Below are positions 39,871 to 50,235 of a DNA stretch of 64,000 nt, piece after piece (the first letter of the stretch is position 1; the number at the start of each line of letters is the position of its first letter). The stretch comes from Burkholderiales bacterium (GTDB taxonomy: Bacteria; Pseudomonadota; Gammaproteobacteria; Burkholderiales; Burkholderiaceae_F), in NCBI GenBank assembly GCA_020355165.1, contig CP070661.1:1201389-1265388 (forward strand). The letters run 5' to 3'. A program made the translations under genes and the position numbers. Below the pieces are notes generated by a model. The model searched no databases and was not told where the DNA came from. It worked only from the letters and a program-made list of their open reading frames with translations.

Positions 39871-40764
39871 TCAGCGCGGCGGCAGATAGGCGAGCGGATC
39901 GACCGGCTTGCCCTGCCGGCGAATCTCGAAATGCAGCTTCGGCTGCGTGGTGTCCGATTTGCCGACTTCGGCGATGCGCTGCCCGCGTTTGACCATCTGC
40001 CCCTGCTTGACCAGGATTTGCCGGTTGTGCGCATAGGCCGAGATGAAGTCGTCGCTGTGCTTCAGGATCACCAGGTTGCCGTAGCCGCGCAGGCCGCTGC
40101 CGCTGTAGACGACCTGGCCGTCGGCCGACGCCACCACCGGGTCGCCCTCCTTGGCGGCGATGCCGATGCCCTTGTTGCGCTTCTCGTCGAACTTCTCGGT
40201 CACCTTGCCATCGACCGGCCAGATCCAGTCCGCCGACGGCGCGGCAGCGGGCGGCTTGGTTTCCGGAATCGATGCCACCGGGCCAGGCACGGTCGACGGC
40301 TCGACCGCCGGCGCCGGCGCCGCCGTGCCGGCGGCCGAGGATCCGTCCAGCGGCTTGGTCACCGCCGGGCCGGTGGGCGTCACCGGCAGCACCGCCGCCG
40401 TCTCGCTGCGCGGCGGCACCACGCGCAGGGTCTGGCCGACGCGGATCCGCGACGGATCGTCGATGCTGTTCCAGCGCGCGAGATCCTTGACATCCTGCCC
40501 GAACGCGGCGGCGATCGAAAACAGCGTGTCGCCAGGCTGCACCATGTAAGTGCCGTCCGCCGCAGCCACGCGCGGCGGCGCCGGCGCGGCCGCCGGTGGC
40601 GGAGCGGCGGGCCTGGTCGCCGGCGTCGTCGAGCGCTCGGCCACCGGCGCCTGACGTGTCGAGGTCACCGCGCAGCCGCCGAGCACGGCGGCAGCCACGA
40701 GCGCCGCCCACCATCTCAGTAGCCGCCGATTGGCGCCACAGGACTCCTTCGTTTCACTCGTCAT
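39871..40764 (-). CDS. nlpD: LysM/M23 lipoprotein NlpD
   Basis: Activator of cell-wall amidases at division. Lipobox LGGC (Cys about 31), a LysM domain (YMVQPGDTLFSIAAAFGQDVKDLARWN), a Pro/Ala-rich linker, then a degenerate M23 domain (WPVDGKVTEKFDEKRNKGIGIAAKEGDPVVASADGQVVYSG ... GNLVILKH). It lacks the full zinc ligands, as in NlpD/EnvC. 297 residues. Its ATG overlaps the pcm stop (TAATG). rpoS, often next, is not here. Confidence 0.93.
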   Translation of the reverse strand: MTSETKESCGANRRLLRWWAALVAAAVLGGCAVTSTRQAPVAERSTTPATRPAAPPPAAAPAPPRVAAADGTYMVQPGDTLFSIAAAFGQDVKDLARWNSIDDPSRIRVGQTLRVVPPRSETAAVLPVTPTGPAVTKPLDGSSAAGTAAPAPAVEPSTVPGPVASIPETKPPAAAPSADWIWPVDGKVTEKFDEKRNKGIGIAAKEGDPVVASADGQVVYSGSGLRGYGNLVILKHSDDFISAYAHNRQILVKQGQMVKRGQRIAEVGKSDTTQPKLHFEIRRQGKPVDPLAYLPPR

Positions 40765-41435
40765 TAGCCTGTTCCCGGTTTCAAGGGGACGAAGCGCACG
40801 GCCTCGACCGTTCGCTGGCTGATGCGGCCGGCCGCGTCCTTGTGCGCGACCACGAGCCGCTGCGCGCCGACGCCAAGCGGCGCGACCAGGCGTCGCTCGT
40901 TGCGCAGCTGCGCCAGCCACGCCGGCGGCAGCTCCGCTCCCGCCGCGGCAGCGACGATGCCGTCGAACGGCGGCTGACCCGGTATACCGAGGCTGCCGTC
41001 GCCGAAAACCAGCCGCAGGTTGGGCAAGCGCAACGGACGCAGGTTAGCGCGGGCCAGTTCGTGCAGCGGCCGCAGGCGCTCGACCGTGACCACGGTGCCG
41101 AACAGCTGCGCCAGAACAGCCGCAGCGTAACCGCAGCCGGTGCCGATCTCCAACACGCTCGCCGACTGCGGCTGCGCTATCGCCTCGAGCAGCAGTTCCA
41201 CGCAACGGGCGACGATATACGGTCGCGAGATCGTCTGCCCGTGGCCGATCGGCATAGCGGAATCTTCGTAGGCACGGCTGGCCAGCGCGGCGTCGACGAA
41301 CAGGTGCCGCGGCACGGTCGCCATCGCCTGCAGTACGCGCGGCTCGCGTATCCCTTGCTGGCGCAGCCGCTCGGTCATCCGCTCGCGCACTCGCTGCGAG
41401 GCCAGCGCAGCGCCGGGGTCGGCCGCCGGCTTCAA
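40764..41435 (-). CDS. pcm: Protein-L-isoaspartate O-methyltransferase
   Basis: Repairs isoaspartyl damage using [41 protein letters not shown] and the SAM loop [17 protein letters not shown] are diagnostic. The start is uncertain. TTG 41435 overlaps the surE stop (TTGA) and gives 223 residues; TTG 41456 and ATG 41378 are alternatives. Order surE-pcm-nlpD is conserved in proteobacteria. Confidence 0.93.
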   Translation of the reverse strand: MKPAADPGAALASQRVRERMTERLRQQGIREPRVLQAMATVPRHLFVDAALASRAYEDSAMPIGHGQTISRPYIVARCVELLLEAIAQPQSASVLEIGTGCGYAAAVLAQLFGTVVTVERLRPLHELARANLRPLRLPNLRLVFGDGSLGIPGQPPFDGIVAAAAGAELPPAWLAQLRNERRLVAPLGVGAQRLVVAHKDAAGRISQRTVEAVRFVPLKPGTG

Positions 41436-42184
41436 CTGCCGCCGCTGCCCAGCCAACGCCGCACGGTGTCGATCTGGCTGACCTGGGTCAGGTCGATCTG
41501 CAGCGGCGTGATCGAGACATAGCCGTTCTCGACCGCGTGGAAGTCGGTGCCGGGGCCGGCGTCCTTGGCCACGCCGGCCGCACCGATCCAGTAGATCGGC
41601 TCGCCGTGCGGGTTGGCGGCACGGATCACCGGCTCGGAGTGGTGCCGCTTGCCAAGACGCGTCACCTGCATCCCGCGCAGCTCGTCGCGCGGCCGGTTCG
41701 GGATGTTGACGTTGAGCAGGATCGGCCCGGTCAGCGGATCGCTCACGAACCGCTCGACCACCTCGGCGGCAATCTGTGCCGCGCCGTCGAGGTGGGCATG
41801 CCCCTTTTCGACCTGCGAGAAGGCGATCGACGGCACGCCGAACAGATATCCCTCCATCGCCGCGGCGACGGTACCCGAATAGATCGTGTCGTCACCCATG
41901 TTCTGGCCGTTGTTGATGCCGGAGACGACCAGATCGGGGCGCTCCGGCAGCAGGCCGGTCAGGGCGACGTGCACGCAGTCCGTCGGCGTGCCGTTGACAT
42001 AGAGGAATCCGTTCGATGCCTCGCGCACCGTCAGCGGCCGGCTGAGCGTCAGCGAATTGCTCGCGCCGCTGTGGTTCGACTCGGGCGCGATGACCAGAAC
42101 CTCGCCGAGGTTGCGCATGCGGTCGGCCAGCGCCGCCAGACCGGGAGCCAGGTAACCGTCGTCGTTGGCAACGAGAATGCGCAT
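41432..42184 (-). CDS. surE: 5'/3'-nucleotidase SurE
   Basis: Metal-dependent nucleotidase/exopolyphosphatase. N-terminus [20 protein letters not shown] with the metal-binding DD, then [28 protein letters not shown] and [26 protein letters not shown]. 250 residues from ATG 42184; ATG 42190 adds two residues. No ribosome binding site is seen, because the start lies directly behind the terminator of tRNA-Pro. Confidence 0.96.
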   Translation of the reverse strand: MRILVANDDGYLAPGLAALADRMRNLGEVLVIAPESNHSGASNSLTLSRPLTVREASNGFLYVNGTPTDCVHVALTGLLPERPDLVVSGINNGQNMGDDTIYSGTVAAAMEGYLFGVPSIAFSQVEKGHAHLDGAAQIAAEVVERFVSDPLTGPILLNVNIPNRPRDELRGMQVTRLGKRHHSEPVIRAANPHGEPIYWIGAAGVAKDAGPGTDFHAVENGYVSITPLQIDLTQVSQIDTVRRWLGSGGS

Positions 42185-42190
42185 TGGCAT

Positions 42191-42229
42191 GAAAAGAAGA
42201 GGCCGGTGTGCGCACTGCGCACACCGGCC
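42191..42229 (-). terminator. Intrinsic terminator after tRNA-Pro
   Basis: A 13-bp perfect stem (42217-42229 with 42201-42213, GGCCGGTGTGCGC) with a 3-base loop, followed by TCTTCTTTTC on the - strand. The tract ends one base before the upstream surE ATG (42190). Confidence 0.8.
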
Positions 42230-42245
42230 CTTGCCAGGTCATCTC

Positions 42246-42324
<79 letters not shown>

Positions 42325-42350
42325 CGGCGCGGATTGTACATCGCGGGTTC

Positions 42351-42734
42351 TCACCGCTGCCCGCCGAGCAGCGCGCGCAGCGCCAGCAGTTCGCGCCGCA
42401 CGTCGGCCAGCGTCAGTTCGGCCGCTTGAGGCGCACTGCGCCGCGCGTTGTTGCGGCCGCCCTCGAGCTTGTTGCGTGCGCCGCTGATGGTGAAACCCTG
42501 CTCGTACAGCAGTTCGCGGATGCGCCGCACCAGCAGCACTTCGTGGTGCTGGTAGTAGCGACGGTTGCCCCGCCGCTTGATCGGTTTCAGCTGCGTGAAC
42601 TCCTGCTCCCAGTAGCGCAGCACGTGCGGCTTGACGCGGCACAGTTCGCTCACCTCGCCGATCGTGAAGTAGCGCTTCGCCGGGATCGGCGGCAGGCTGC
42701 CGCTGTCGGAGGCTGTCGCGTCGACGCGGAGCAT
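42351..42734 (-). CDS. MerR-family transcriptional regulator
   Basis: 127-residue regulator with an N-terminal MerR helix-turn-helix: [25 protein letters not shown], then [23 protein letters not shown], followed by a short coiled-coil region. It lacks metal-binding Cys of heavy-metal MerR proteins. This gene is regularly found right after ihfA in beta- and gammaproteobacteria; the target is unknown. Confidence 0.9.
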   Translation of the reverse strand: MLRVDATASDSGSLPPIPAKRYFTIGEVSELCRVKPHVLRYWEQEFTQLKPIKRRGNRRYYQHHEVLLVRRIRELLYEQGFTISGARNKLEGGRNNARRSAPQAAELTLADVRRELLALRALLGGQR

Positions 42735-42775
42735 TCAGACGGAGCCCGGCGCTGGCTTAACGGCGCGGTAGACGC

Positions 42776-43147
42776 TCAGCCCGCGTCGCGCGAGCGCGAA
42801 ACGGCCGCCTTCAGCTTCTGGCTGGCGTGAAAGGTCACCACGCGGCGCGCGGTGATGGCGATTTCCTCGCCGGTCTTCGGATTGCGCCCGGGCCGCTGCG
42901 GCTTGTCGCGCAGCTGGAAGTTGCCGAACCCGGACAGCTTGACCGACTCGCCACGCTCCAGCGCCAGGCGGATCTCGTCGAAGAACGCATCGACCATTTC
43001 CTTGGCCTCGCGCTTGTTCAGCCCCAGCCGCTCGAACAAGGCGTCGGCCAGTTCGGATTTGGTCACCGTGTGCGTGCCGCGGCCTGCATCGCCGTCGCCG
43101 GCAAGGTCGGGCATCTTGAACGGATTGGCTTCCCGGTCGTTGCTCAT
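42776..43147 (-). CDS. ihfA: Integration host factor subunit alpha
   Basis: DNA-bending heterodimer subunit. [34 protein letters not shown], then [45 protein letters not shown] with the conserved [10 protein letters not shown] loop. At 123 residues it has an N-terminal extension of about 25 residues. Four bases after pheT. Confidence 0.96.
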   Translation of the reverse strand: MSNDREANPFKMPDLAGDGDAGRGTHTVTKSELADALFERLGLNKREAKEMVDAFFDEIRLALERGESVKLSGFGNFQLRDKPQRPGRNPKTGEEIAITARRVVTFHASQKLKAAVSRSRDAG

Positions 43148-43151
43148 TTCG

Positions 43152-45602
43152 CTATCGCCGTAGACGTGCGTTCAGGCGGGTACTGAGGCCCTCGACGACC
43201 GCGGCCACCGCCGCCTCCGCCTGCGCTTCCGCAAGGGTGCGCTCAGTATCTTGGAGAACCAGCCGAAACGCAAGACTTTTCTCTTTATTTAACAGCGCGT
43301 TAGCGCCTACTTCCTCGACTTTGCTTGAAGCCCTGACGGACGGTCGGTACAGGTCGAACAGACGGAATTGCCGCAGGCAGCGCAGCCGCGCATCGGCCTG
43401 GACCAGTTCGCCGACCACGTCGTAGATCGCCTGCAGCGGCACCGCCTCGTCGAACCAGAGCGCCACGTCGCGCTGCACCTCGGGGAACTTCGGCACCGCC
43501 GTGGCGACCGGCAACGCCACCGGCAGCAGCGGCGCGACGTCGACCTCGAACAGGACCGGCGCCTGCGGCAACTCATACTTCTGCTGCCAGCGCGGATGCA
43601 GCTCGCCGATCCAGCCCACCGGTTCGCCGGCGAGCGTGACCCGCGCGCTGCGGCCCGGGTGCAGCGCCGGATGGGCTGCCGGCTCGAAGCGCAGCGCGTC
43701 GCGCGGCAGCACGCCCTCGAGGTCGCCCTTGACATCGAAGAAGTCGGCCTGGCGGGCCGGCAGGCCCCATTGCTCGTCGTCGACCGGGCCGTAGGCGAGC
43801 GCGGCGAGCCGCGCCGGCTGACGGATCCCGCGCACGGCGAGCGGACCCTCGGCGGCAGCGGCATCGCGTGCGAAGACCCGGCCGAGCTCATAGACACGGA
43901 CCCGTGCCGCCTTGCGGTTCAGGTTGTACTTCAGCGCCGCCACCAGTGAGCCGATCAGACTGGTTCGCATGACCCCGTACTGGCTGGCGATCGGATTCAG
44001 CACGCGGATCGGCTGGTCGACGCCGCTGAAGTCCTGCTCCCACTGGGCCTCGACGAACGAGTAGTTGACCAGTTCCTGGTAGCCGGCCGCAGCGAGGTGG
44101 TGGCGCAGCATGTGCGGCGTGCGCCGTCCCTCGTCGCGGCTGCGCATCAGTGCCGGCGCCCGCGGCGGCTCGGCCGGGATCCGCTCGAATCCCCACAGCC
44201 GGGCGACCTCCTCGATCAGGTCTTCCTCGATCGCCAGGTCGAAGCGGTGCGGCGGCGGCGTGACCACTACGGCGCCGGCGCGCCGCTCGCACGACAGGCC
44301 GAGCCGCTGCAGGACGTCGACCATCTGCTCGTCGCTGATCGCCACCCCCAGCACCTTGCGGCAGCGCTCGGTGCGCATCGCCACCGGCTGGCGCTGCGGC
44401 AGCGCCACCACCTGATCGTCGACCGGGCCGACCCGCGTGGTCGGAGTGCCGCAGATTTCGAGCAGCAAGCGCGTGATGTACTCGATGTGCTCGACGGTGG
44501 TCGAGTAGTCGACGCCGCGTTCGAAGCGGTGCGCCGCGTCGGTGCTGAAATTGAAGCGCCTGGCGCGCCCCTGGATCGACTCCGGCCACCAGAAGGCGGC
44601 CTCGACGTACACGTCGGTCGTCTCCAGGGTCACCGCGGTCGCCTCGCCGCCCATCACGCCGGAGAGCGCCTCGACGCCGCGATCGTCGGCGATCACGCCG
44701 ACCCAGTCGTCGACCTCGACCGTCTGCCCGTTGAGCAGCTCGACCGTTTCGCCGCCGCGGCCCCAGCGCACCTGCAGCTCGCCGTGCACCTTGCCCAGGT
44801 CGAACACGTGCGACGGCCGGCCGAGCTCGAGCATCACGTAGTTGGAGATGTCGACCAGCGCCGAGATCGGCCGCTGGCCGCTGCGTTCGAGCCGCTGCTT
44901 CATCCACAGCGGCGTCGGCGCGCGGGCGTCCAGGCCGCGGATCACCCGCCCCGAGAAGCGACCGCACAGGTCAGGCGCCAGCACCCGCACCGGCAGGCGG
45001 TCGTCGATCGTCGCCGGCACCGGTTCGAACGACGGCGCGCGCAGCGGCGCGCCGGTGATCGCCGCCACCTCGCGCGCCACACCGAATACGCTCAGGCAGT
45101 CGCCGCGGTTCGGCGTCAGCTTGATCGTGATCTTCCGCTCGTCGAGCAGCAGGTACTGGCGCAGGTCGCCGCCCACCGGCGCATCGGCCGGCAGGATCAG
45201 CAGGCCCTCGTGGTCCTCCGACAGGCCGAGTTCGCGCGCCGAGCAGAGCATGCCCTGCGAGACCACGCCGCGCATCTTCGCTTCCTTGATGGCGAAGCCG
45301 CCGGGCAGCTCGGCGCCGACCAGCGCGCACGGCACCCGGATGCCGGCAGCGACGTTCGGCGCACCGCAGACGATCTTCAGCTCGGCGCCGGTGCCCGCAT
45401 CGACGCGGCACACGGTGAGCTTGTCGGCATCGGGATGCCGCGCCACATCGATCACCCGCGCCACCACCACCCCGGCAAACGGCGGCGCCGCGGGAACGCT
45501 GTCCTCGACCTCGAGGCCGGCCATCGTCAGCGCGTCGGCCAGCGCCTCGGAGCCGAGCGCCGGGTCGGCATAGGCGCGCAGCCAGGACTCGGGAAACTGC
45601 AT
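43152..45602 (-). CDS. pheT: Phenylalanyl-tRNA synthetase beta subunit
   Basis: 816-residue beta chain. N-terminal tRNA-binding domain ([26 protein letters not shown]), B3/B4 editing domain, B5, catalytic-like core, and a C-terminal FDX-ACB domain ([21 protein letters not shown]). Partner of PheS, 20 bases downstream of it. Part of the thrS to merR operon. Confidence 0.97.
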   Translation of the reverse strand: MQFPESWLRAYADPALGSEALADALTMAGLEVEDSVPAAPPFAGVVVARVIDVARHPDADKLTVCRVDAGTGAELKIVCGAPNVAAGIRVPCALVGAELPGGFAIKEAKMRGVVSQGMLCSARELGLSEDHEGLLILPADAPVGGDLRQYLLLDERKITIKLTPNRGDCLSVFGVAREVAAITGAPLRAPSFEPVPATIDDRLPVRVLAPDLCGRFSGRVIRGLDARAPTPLWMKQRLERSGQRPISALVDISNYVMLELGRPSHVFDLGKVHGELQVRWGRGGETVELLNGQTVEVDDWVGVIADDRGVEALSGVMGGEATAVTLETTDVYVEAAFWWPESIQGRARRFNFSTDAAHRFERGVDYSTTVEHIEYITRLLLEICGTPTTRVGPVDDQVVALPQRQPVAMRTERCRKVLGVAISDEQMVDVLQRLGLSCERRAGAVVVTPPPHRFDLAIEEDLIEEVARLWGFERIPAEPPRAPALMRSRDEGRRTPHMLRHHLAAAGYQELVNYSFVEAQWEQDFSGVDQPIRVLNPIASQYGVMRTSLIGSLVAALKYNLNRKAARVRVYELGRVFARDAAAAEGPLAVRGIRQPARLAALAYGPVDDEQWGLPARQADFFDVKGDLEGVLPRDALRFEPAAHPALHPGRSARVTLAGEPVGWIGELHPRWQQKYELPQAPVLFEVDVAPLLPVALPVATAVPKFPEVQRDVALWFDEAVPLQAIYDVVGELVQADARLRCLRQFRLFDLYRPSVRASSKVEEVGANALLNKEKSLAFRLVLQDTERTLAEAQAEAAVAAVVEGLSTRLNARLRR

Positions 45603-45622
45603 CGGCCCGGTCTCCCGCGCGC

Positions 45623-46639
45623 TCAGTTGAACTGCGCCAGGAAGCGCAGGTCGCCCTCGAAGAACAGGCGAAGGTCATCGACGCCGTAGCGCAGCATCGT
45701 CAGCCGCTCCAGCCCGGAACCGAAGGCGAAGCCGATGTGCCTTTCCGGATCGAGGCCGAAATTGCGCACCACGCTCGGATGCACCTGGCCGGCGCCCGAG
45801 ATCTCCAGCCAGCGTCCCTGCAGCGCACCGCTGGTGAACATCATGTCGATCTCCGCCGACGGTTCCGTGAAAGGGAAGAACGACGGCCGGAAACGCACCT
45901 GCAGGTCGTCGGTCTCGAAGAAGCGACGCATGAAGTCGGTGTAGACGGCCTTCAGGTCGGCGAAGCTGATGTTCTCGTCGATCCACAGGCCTTCGACCTG
46001 GTGGAACATCGGCGAGTGCGTGGCGTCGGAGTCGACCCGGTAGGTGCGGCCCAGCGCGATCACCTTGATCGGCGGGCGGTGCATGCGCGCGTAGCGCACC
46101 TGCATCGGGCTGGTGTGCGTGCGCAGCAGCAGCGGCTTGCCGTGCTCGTCGCTGGCGTCGACGTAGAAGGTGTCCTGCATCGACCGCGCCGGATGGTTCT
46201 CCGGGTTGTTCAGCGCCGTGAAGTTGTACCAGTCGTTCTCGATCTCCGGGCCGTCGGCAAGGTCGAAGCCGATCGAGCCGAAGATCTCCTCGATCCGCTG
46301 CCAGGTGCGGATCACCGGGTGGATGCCGCCGGCGCCGCGCCGCCGGCCCGGCAGCGTGACGTCGATCGCCTCCTGCGCCAGCCGCGCGTTCAGCTCCGCT
46401 TCCGCCAGCTCGCCGCGACGGCGCTCGAGAGCCGCCTCGATGCGCTCCTTGGCAGCGTTGATCCGCGCACCCTGGGTGCGCTTTTCCTCGGCCGGCAGCT
46501 TCGCCAGGCCTTTGAGCAGCTCGGTGAGCCGACCGCCCCTGCCGAGGAAGCGTGCCTTTTCGTTCTCCAGCGCGGCCGGCTGGGTCGCGGCGGCGAAGGC
46601 GGCCTGCGCGGCTTGGATCAGGTCTTCAGGTTCGGTCAT
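45623..46639 (-). CDS. pheS: Phenylalanyl-tRNA synthetase alpha subunit
   Basis: 338-residue catalytic chain. N-terminal coiled coil, then [51 protein letters not shown], and [18 protein letters not shown]. No ribosome binding site precedes ATG 46639; instead a GC-rich hairpin with a U-rich tail lies just upstream, suggesting attenuation or a processing site. Confidence 0.97.
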   Translation of the reverse strand: MTEPEDLIQAAQAAFAAATQPAALENEKARFLGRGGRLTELLKGLAKLPAEEKRTQGARINAAKERIEAALERRRGELAEAELNARLAQEAIDVTLPGRRRGAGGIHPVIRTWQRIEEIFGSIGFDLADGPEIENDWYNFTALNNPENHPARSMQDTFYVDASDEHGKPLLLRTHTSPMQVRYARMHRPPIKVIALGRTYRVDSDATHSPMFHQVEGLWIDENISFADLKAVYTDFMRRFFETDDLQVRFRPSFFPFTEPSAEIDMMFTSGALQGRWLEISGAGQVHPSVVRNFGLDPERHIGFAFGSGLERLTMLRYGVDDLRLFFEGDLRFLAQFN

Positions 46640-46645
46640 GGCGCA

Positions 46646-46680
46646 GAAAGAAACGGGGCCCGGCGTAAAGGCCAGGCCCC
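46646..46680 (-). terminator. Terminator or attenuator hairpin before pheS
   Basis: A 10-bp stem GGGGCCTGGC/GCCGGGCCCC (one G-U pair, 6-base loop, 46680-46655) followed by GTTTCTTTC on the - strand, ending six bases before the pheS ATG. A second perfect stem, GGCGCGCC/GGCGCGCC (46722-46700), lies upstream. It lies between rplT and pheS, the place of the pheST attenuator in E. coli. Confidence 0.6.
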
Positions 46681-46731
46681 ATCGCGATCAACGGGCCCCG
46701 GCGCGCCACCATCCGGCGCGCCCGGAGCGGA

Positions 46732-47091
46732 TCAGGCCGACAGGCTGGTCTTGACCTTGTCGACGACCGCGGCGAAGCCTGGCTTGTCCAGCACCGCCAT
46801 GTCGGCCAGCACCTTGCGGTCGATCTCGATCTCGGCCTTCTTGAGGCCGGCCATGAACGCCGAGTAGGTCATGCCCTGCTCGCGCACCGCCGCGTTGATG
46901 CGGGCGATCCACAGCGCGCGGAACACGCGCTTGCGCGCCCGGCGGTCGCGGTAGGCGTACTGACCGGCCTTCATCAGCGCCTGCTTGGCGACGCGGAAAA
47001 CGTTCTTGCGGCGCTGGGTGAAACCCTTGGCCTGCGACAAAACCTTCTTGTGACGCGCCCGCGCGGTCACCCCACGTTTGACTCGAGGCAT
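46732..47091 (-). CDS. rplT: 50S ribosomal protein L20
   Basis: 119 residues. [24 protein letters not shown] is the L20 N-terminus; [13 protein letters not shown]-like and [22 protein letters not shown] segments follow. In other bacteria L20 represses its own operon. 12 bases after rpmI. Confidence 0.98.
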   Translation of the reverse strand: MPRVKRGVTARARHKKVLSQAKGFTQRRKNVFRVAKQALMKAGQYAYRDRRARKRVFRALWIARINAAVREQGMTYSAFMAGLKKAEIEIDRKVLADMAVLDKPGFAAVVDKVKTSLSA

Positions 47092-47103
47092 GGCTCTTCC
47101 CTC

Positions 47104-47301
47104 CTACGCGTACGGCAGCATCCGGCGCACGACCGCCACGTCGGCCTCGTGCATGTTGACCGTGCCGCGCAGATGGCGCTTGTTCTTGGTGGTGCGCTTG
47201 GTCAGGATGTGGCGCTTGGTCGCCTGCGCCCGCTTGATCGATCCGCCGGCGCGGACGACGAACCGCTTGGCGGCCGCCTTCTTGGTCTTCATCTTGGGCA
47301 T
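47104..47301 (-). CDS. rpmI: 50S ribosomal protein L35
   Basis: 65 residues. [20 protein letters not shown] and [17 protein letters not shown] are diagnostic. A strong AAAGGAGGG ribosome binding site precedes ATG 47301. The 124-base gap to infC contains GC-rich stems and may hold the ribosomal-protein control site, which I cannot define. Confidence 0.98.
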   Translation of the reverse strand: MPKMKTKKAAAKRFVVRAGGSIKRAQATKRHILTKRTTKNKRHLRGTVNMHEADVAVVRRMLPYA

Positions 47302-47425
47302 CTTGCCCTCCTTTCGTATTTGATGAGCACGGGCGCCCCGAAGGGACTTCGTCTGGCCCGCGTTCACTTGTTGGCGCCACCGGCGGGAGACCATTCCCGG
47401 CCGCGGCGACGATAAACCCCGACTG

Positions 47426-47947
47426 CTACTTCTTCTTCTTCGGCGCCAGCACCATCACCATCTGCCGGCCCTCGAGCTTCGGCCACGACTCGACCTGCGC
47501 TATCTCTTCCGTTTCGCCCTTGATCCGCTCCAGCAGACGGATACCGAACTCCTGGTGCGCCATCTCGCGGCCGCGGAACCGCAGCGTCACTTTCGCCTTG
47601 TCGCCTTCGGCCAGGAACTCCTTCAGCTTGCGCATCTTGGTCAGGTAGTCGTTCTCGTCGGTCTGCGGACGGAACTTCACTTCCTTGACCTGTATGACCT
47701 TCTGCTTCAGCCGTGCCTCGTGCGCCTTCTTCTGCTCCTGGTACTTGAACTTGCCGTAGTCCATCAGGCGGCAGACCGGCGGCGAGGCGGTGGGAGCGAT
47801 CTCCACGAGATCGACCTCGTTCTCGTCGGAAAGGCGGAAGGCGTCGGCGAGCTTGACGATGCCGAGCTGCTCGCCGTCGATGCCGATCAGGCGCACTTCC
47901 GGCACCGAGATCTCGCGGTTGATGCGATGCGTTTGTTCCTGTGCGAT
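47426..47947 (-). CDS. infC: Translation initiation factor IF-3 (ATC start)
   Basis: IF-3 binds the 30S subunit and checks start codons. The N-terminus [24 protein letters not shown], the linker, and the C-terminal [28 protein letters not shown] are typical. A GTG at 47905 would cut off INREIS. The full protein (173 residues) starts at ATC 47947, nine bases after GGGGAG. A rare AUU/AUC start is the hallmark of infC autoregulation. 24 bases after thrS. Confidence 0.95.
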   Translation of the reverse strand: MAQEQTHRINREISVPEVRLIGIDGEQLGIVKLADAFRLSDENEVDLVEIAPTASPPVCRLMDYGKFKYQEQKKAHEARLKQKVIQVKEVKFRPQTDENDYLTKMRKLKEFLAEGDKAKVTLRFRGREMAHQEFGIRLLERIKGETEEIAQVESWPKLEGRQMVMVLAPKKKK

Positions 47948-47971
47948 GGTTCTTCACTCCCCAAAAAAATC

Positions 47972-49909
47972 TCAGCCGGCCGGGCCGACCTGGCGCCGCT
48001 GCGCGACGTCCGCGGCAAGCAGCGCCGCGAACGCGTCGAGCGCCATCACGCCGAGGTCGACGCCGCCGCGGGCCCGGACGGCGACCCGCTTGACTCCATC
48101 CGCCGCCGGCTTCTCCTTCTCCCCGACGACGAGGATGTAGGGCAGCTTTTGCAGCGCAAGGGCGCGGATTTTATAGGTGATCTTTTCGTTGCGCAAATCG
48201 GCCTCGGCCCTAAAGCCTTGTTTTTTCAACGCTTGCGCAACGTCCTGGGCGTAGGCGGCCTGCCCATCGGAGATGTTGGCGATGCCGACCTGCACCGGTG
48301 CCAGCCACGGCGGCATCGCGCCGGCGTAGTTCTCCACCAGCATGCCGATGAAGCGCTCCATCGAACCGATGATCGCGCGGTGCAACATCACCGGCACCCG
48401 CCGCGTGTTGTCCTCGGCGACGTACTCGGCGCCGAGGCGGCCCGGCATCTGGAAGTCGACCTGCATCGTGCCGCACTGCCACTCGCGTCCGATGGCGTCC
48501 TTCAGCGTGTACTCGATCTTCGGCCCGTAGAAGGCCCCCTCGCCGGGCGAGACCGTGAATTCGACGCCCGAGCGGCGCAGCGACTCCATCAGGGCCTGCT
48601 CGGCCTTGTCCCAGGATTCGTCCGAACCGATCCGCTGCTCCGGCCTCGTAGAGACCTTGTAGGTGATGTGCTCGAAGCCGAAGTCGCGGTAGACGTTCTG
48701 CAGCAGCGCCGTGTAGGCGACGCACTCGTCGAGGATCTGCTCCTCGGTGCAGAAGATGTGGCCGTCGTCCTGCGTGAAGCCGCGCACCCGCATCATGCCG
48801 TGCAGCGATCCGGACGGCTCGTTGCGGTGGCAGGCGCCGAACTCGCCGTAGCGCAGCGGCAGCTCGCGGTAGCTGTGCAGGCTGGCGTTGAAGATCTGGA
48901 TGTGTCCCGGGCAGTTCATCGGCTTCAGCGCGTAGTGCCTGCTCTCCGACTCGGTCGTGAACATGTTCTCGCGGTACTTCTCCCAGTGCCCGGAGCGCTC
49001 CCACAGCGAGCGGTCGAGGATCTGCGGCGCCTTGACTTCCTGGTAGCCGTTGTCCTGGTACACCCTGCGCATGTAACCCTCGACCTGCTGCCAGAGCGCC
49101 CAGCCGCGCGGGTGCCAGAAGATCAGCCCCGGCGCCTCGTCCTGGAAGTGGAACAGGTCCAGCTCGCGCCCGAGCCGGCGGTGATCGCGCCGCTCCGCCT
49201 CCTCGAGCATCTTCAGGTAGGCGTCCTGCTCGTCCCTCGAAGCCCAGGCCGTGCCGTAGATGCGCTGAAGCATCTCGTTGCGCGAGTCGCCCCGCCAGTA
49301 GGCGCCGGCCACCTTCATCAGCTTGAAGACCTTCAGCCGGCCGGTCGACGGTACGTGCGGCCCCCGGCACAGGTCGACGAAGCCGCCCTCGCGATACAGC
49401 GAGATGTCCTCGGCGGCCGGGATGGCGGCGATGATCTCCGCCTTGTACTTCTCGCCGATCGACTCGAAGAACCTCACCGCGTCGTCGCGCTTCCACACCT
49501 CGCGCTCGACCTTCTCGTCCCGGCCGGCCAGCTCGGCCATCTTCTTCTCGATCGCCTCGAGATCCTCCGGCGTGAACGGGCGCTTGTAGGAGAAGTCGTA
49601 GTAGAAGCCGTTTTCGATCACCGGGCCGATGGTGACCTGCGCATCGGGGAACAGTTCCTTGACCGCGTAGGCGAGCAGGTGCGCCGTCGAGTGGCGCAGG
49701 ATCTCCAGTCCCTCGGCGTCCCTGGCGGTGATGACCGACAGCGCGCCGTCGCGCTCGAACACGTAGCTGGTGTCGACCAGCCGGCCGTCGACCTTGCCGG
49801 CCAGCGCCGCCCTGGCCAGACCGGGGCCGATCGATGCGGCCACGTCGGCCACGCTCACCGGCTTGTCGAACGAACGGCTGCTGCCGTCCGGAAGGCGAAT
49901 CGAGATCAT
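47972..49909 (-). CDS. thrS: Threonyl-tRNA synthetase
   Basis: Class II synthetase charging tRNA-Thr. N-terminal TGS domain ([24 protein letters not shown]), editing domain ([23 protein letters not shown] with HxxxH-type zinc/editing residues), and catalytic core ([47 protein letters not shown]). 645 residues from ATG 49909 with GGAGC upstream. First gene of the operon through merR. Confidence 0.97.
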   Translation of the reverse strand: MISIRLPDGSSRSFDKPVSVADVAASIGPGLARAALAGKVDGRLVDTSYVFERDGALSVITARDAEGLEILRHSTAHLLAYAVKELFPDAQVTIGPVIENGFYYDFSYKRPFTPEDLEAIEKKMAELAGRDEKVEREVWKRDDAVRFFESIGEKYKAEIIAAIPAAEDISLYREGGFVDLCRGPHVPSTGRLKVFKLMKVAGAYWRGDSRNEMLQRIYGTAWASRDEQDAYLKMLEEAERRDHRRLGRELDLFHFQDEAPGLIFWHPRGWALWQQVEGYMRRVYQDNGYQEVKAPQILDRSLWERSGHWEKYRENMFTTESESRHYALKPMNCPGHIQIFNASLHSYRELPLRYGEFGACHRNEPSGSLHGMMRVRGFTQDDGHIFCTEEQILDECVAYTALLQNVYRDFGFEHITYKVSTRPEQRIGSDESWDKAEQALMESLRRSGVEFTVSPGEGAFYGPKIEYTLKDAIGREWQCGTMQVDFQMPGRLGAEYVAEDNTRRVPVMLHRAIIGSMERFIGMLVENYAGAMPPWLAPVQVGIANISDGQAAYAQDVAQALKKQGFRAEADLRNEKITYKIRALALQKLPYILVVGEKEKPAADGVKRVAVRARGGVDLGVMALDAFAALLAADVAQRRQVGPAG

Positions 49910-49927
49910 TTTCTGCAAGCTCCGACG

Positions 49928-49955
49928 AAAAAAAAGTGCGGGCGAGCCGCACTTT
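49928..49955 (-). terminator. Strong intrinsic terminator just upstream of thrS
   Basis: On the - strand a 9-bp stem AAAGTGCGG/CCGCACTTT with loop CTCGC (49955-49933), running into eight T residues (49935-49928). It ends 18 bases before the thrS ATG and leaves only the ribosome binding site between. It is positioned to stop transcripts starting at tRNA-Val or the leader before thrS. Confidence 0.9.
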
Positions 49956-49985
49956 CTTCCGCAAGGGCGAACTCGTCCCGGCCGA

Positions 49986-50021
49986 TCAGCTGCCAGTGAA
50001 CGTAGTTCGGAAGACCAGCAT
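49986..50021 (-). CDS. Candidate thrS leader peptide (Thr/Phe-rich)
   Basis: An 11-codon open frame: [14 protein letters not shown] 50021 is preceded by AGGGGA with 8 bases spacing from GGGG, a good ribosome binding site. Three of eleven codons are Thr (ACT, ACG, ACT) and two are Phe (TTC). It lies 28 bases after tRNA-Val and 30 bases before the terminator that precedes thrS. This is the layout of an attenuation leader. TCTTCCG in its codons 3-5 can pair with CGGAAGA at the foot of the terminator stem. Expression and regulation are not shown by sequence. Confidence 0.6.
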   Translation of the reverse strand: MLVFRTTFTGS

Positions 50022-50048
50022 CTTCGATTCCCCTGATTGGCGTCGCGA

Positions 50049-50124
50049 TGGTAGGCGCGAGTGGATTCGAACCACCGACCCCCACCATGTCAAGGTGGTG
50101 CTCTAACCAACTGAGCTACGCGCC
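50049..50124 (-). tRNA. tRNA-Val(GAC)
   Basis: 76 bases with encoded CCA. The acceptor GGCGCGT pairs with the 3' strand ACTCGCGCC region. The anticodon stem CCACC/GGTGG encloses loop TTGACAT with anticodon GAC. T loop GTTCGAATC. TATCAT about 14 bases upstream of the 5' end is a possible -10; no good -35 is visible. Confidence 0.96.
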
Positions 50125-50235
50125 TGTTGCGGCTGCGGATGATACACGACGGTCGTCGCCTGCCTGGCTTCGCCTGCCGCCGGCGGGCGCGCCAGCGCTG
50201 CGCGGCGGCAGCCAGGCGCGCGCATGCGCACGCAC

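Noticed and set aside
46640-46731. PheM-like leader peptide before pheS
   Set aside because: No short frame with clustered Phe codons and a ribosome binding site; the only ATG frame there runs on without a Phe cluster ahead of the hairpin.
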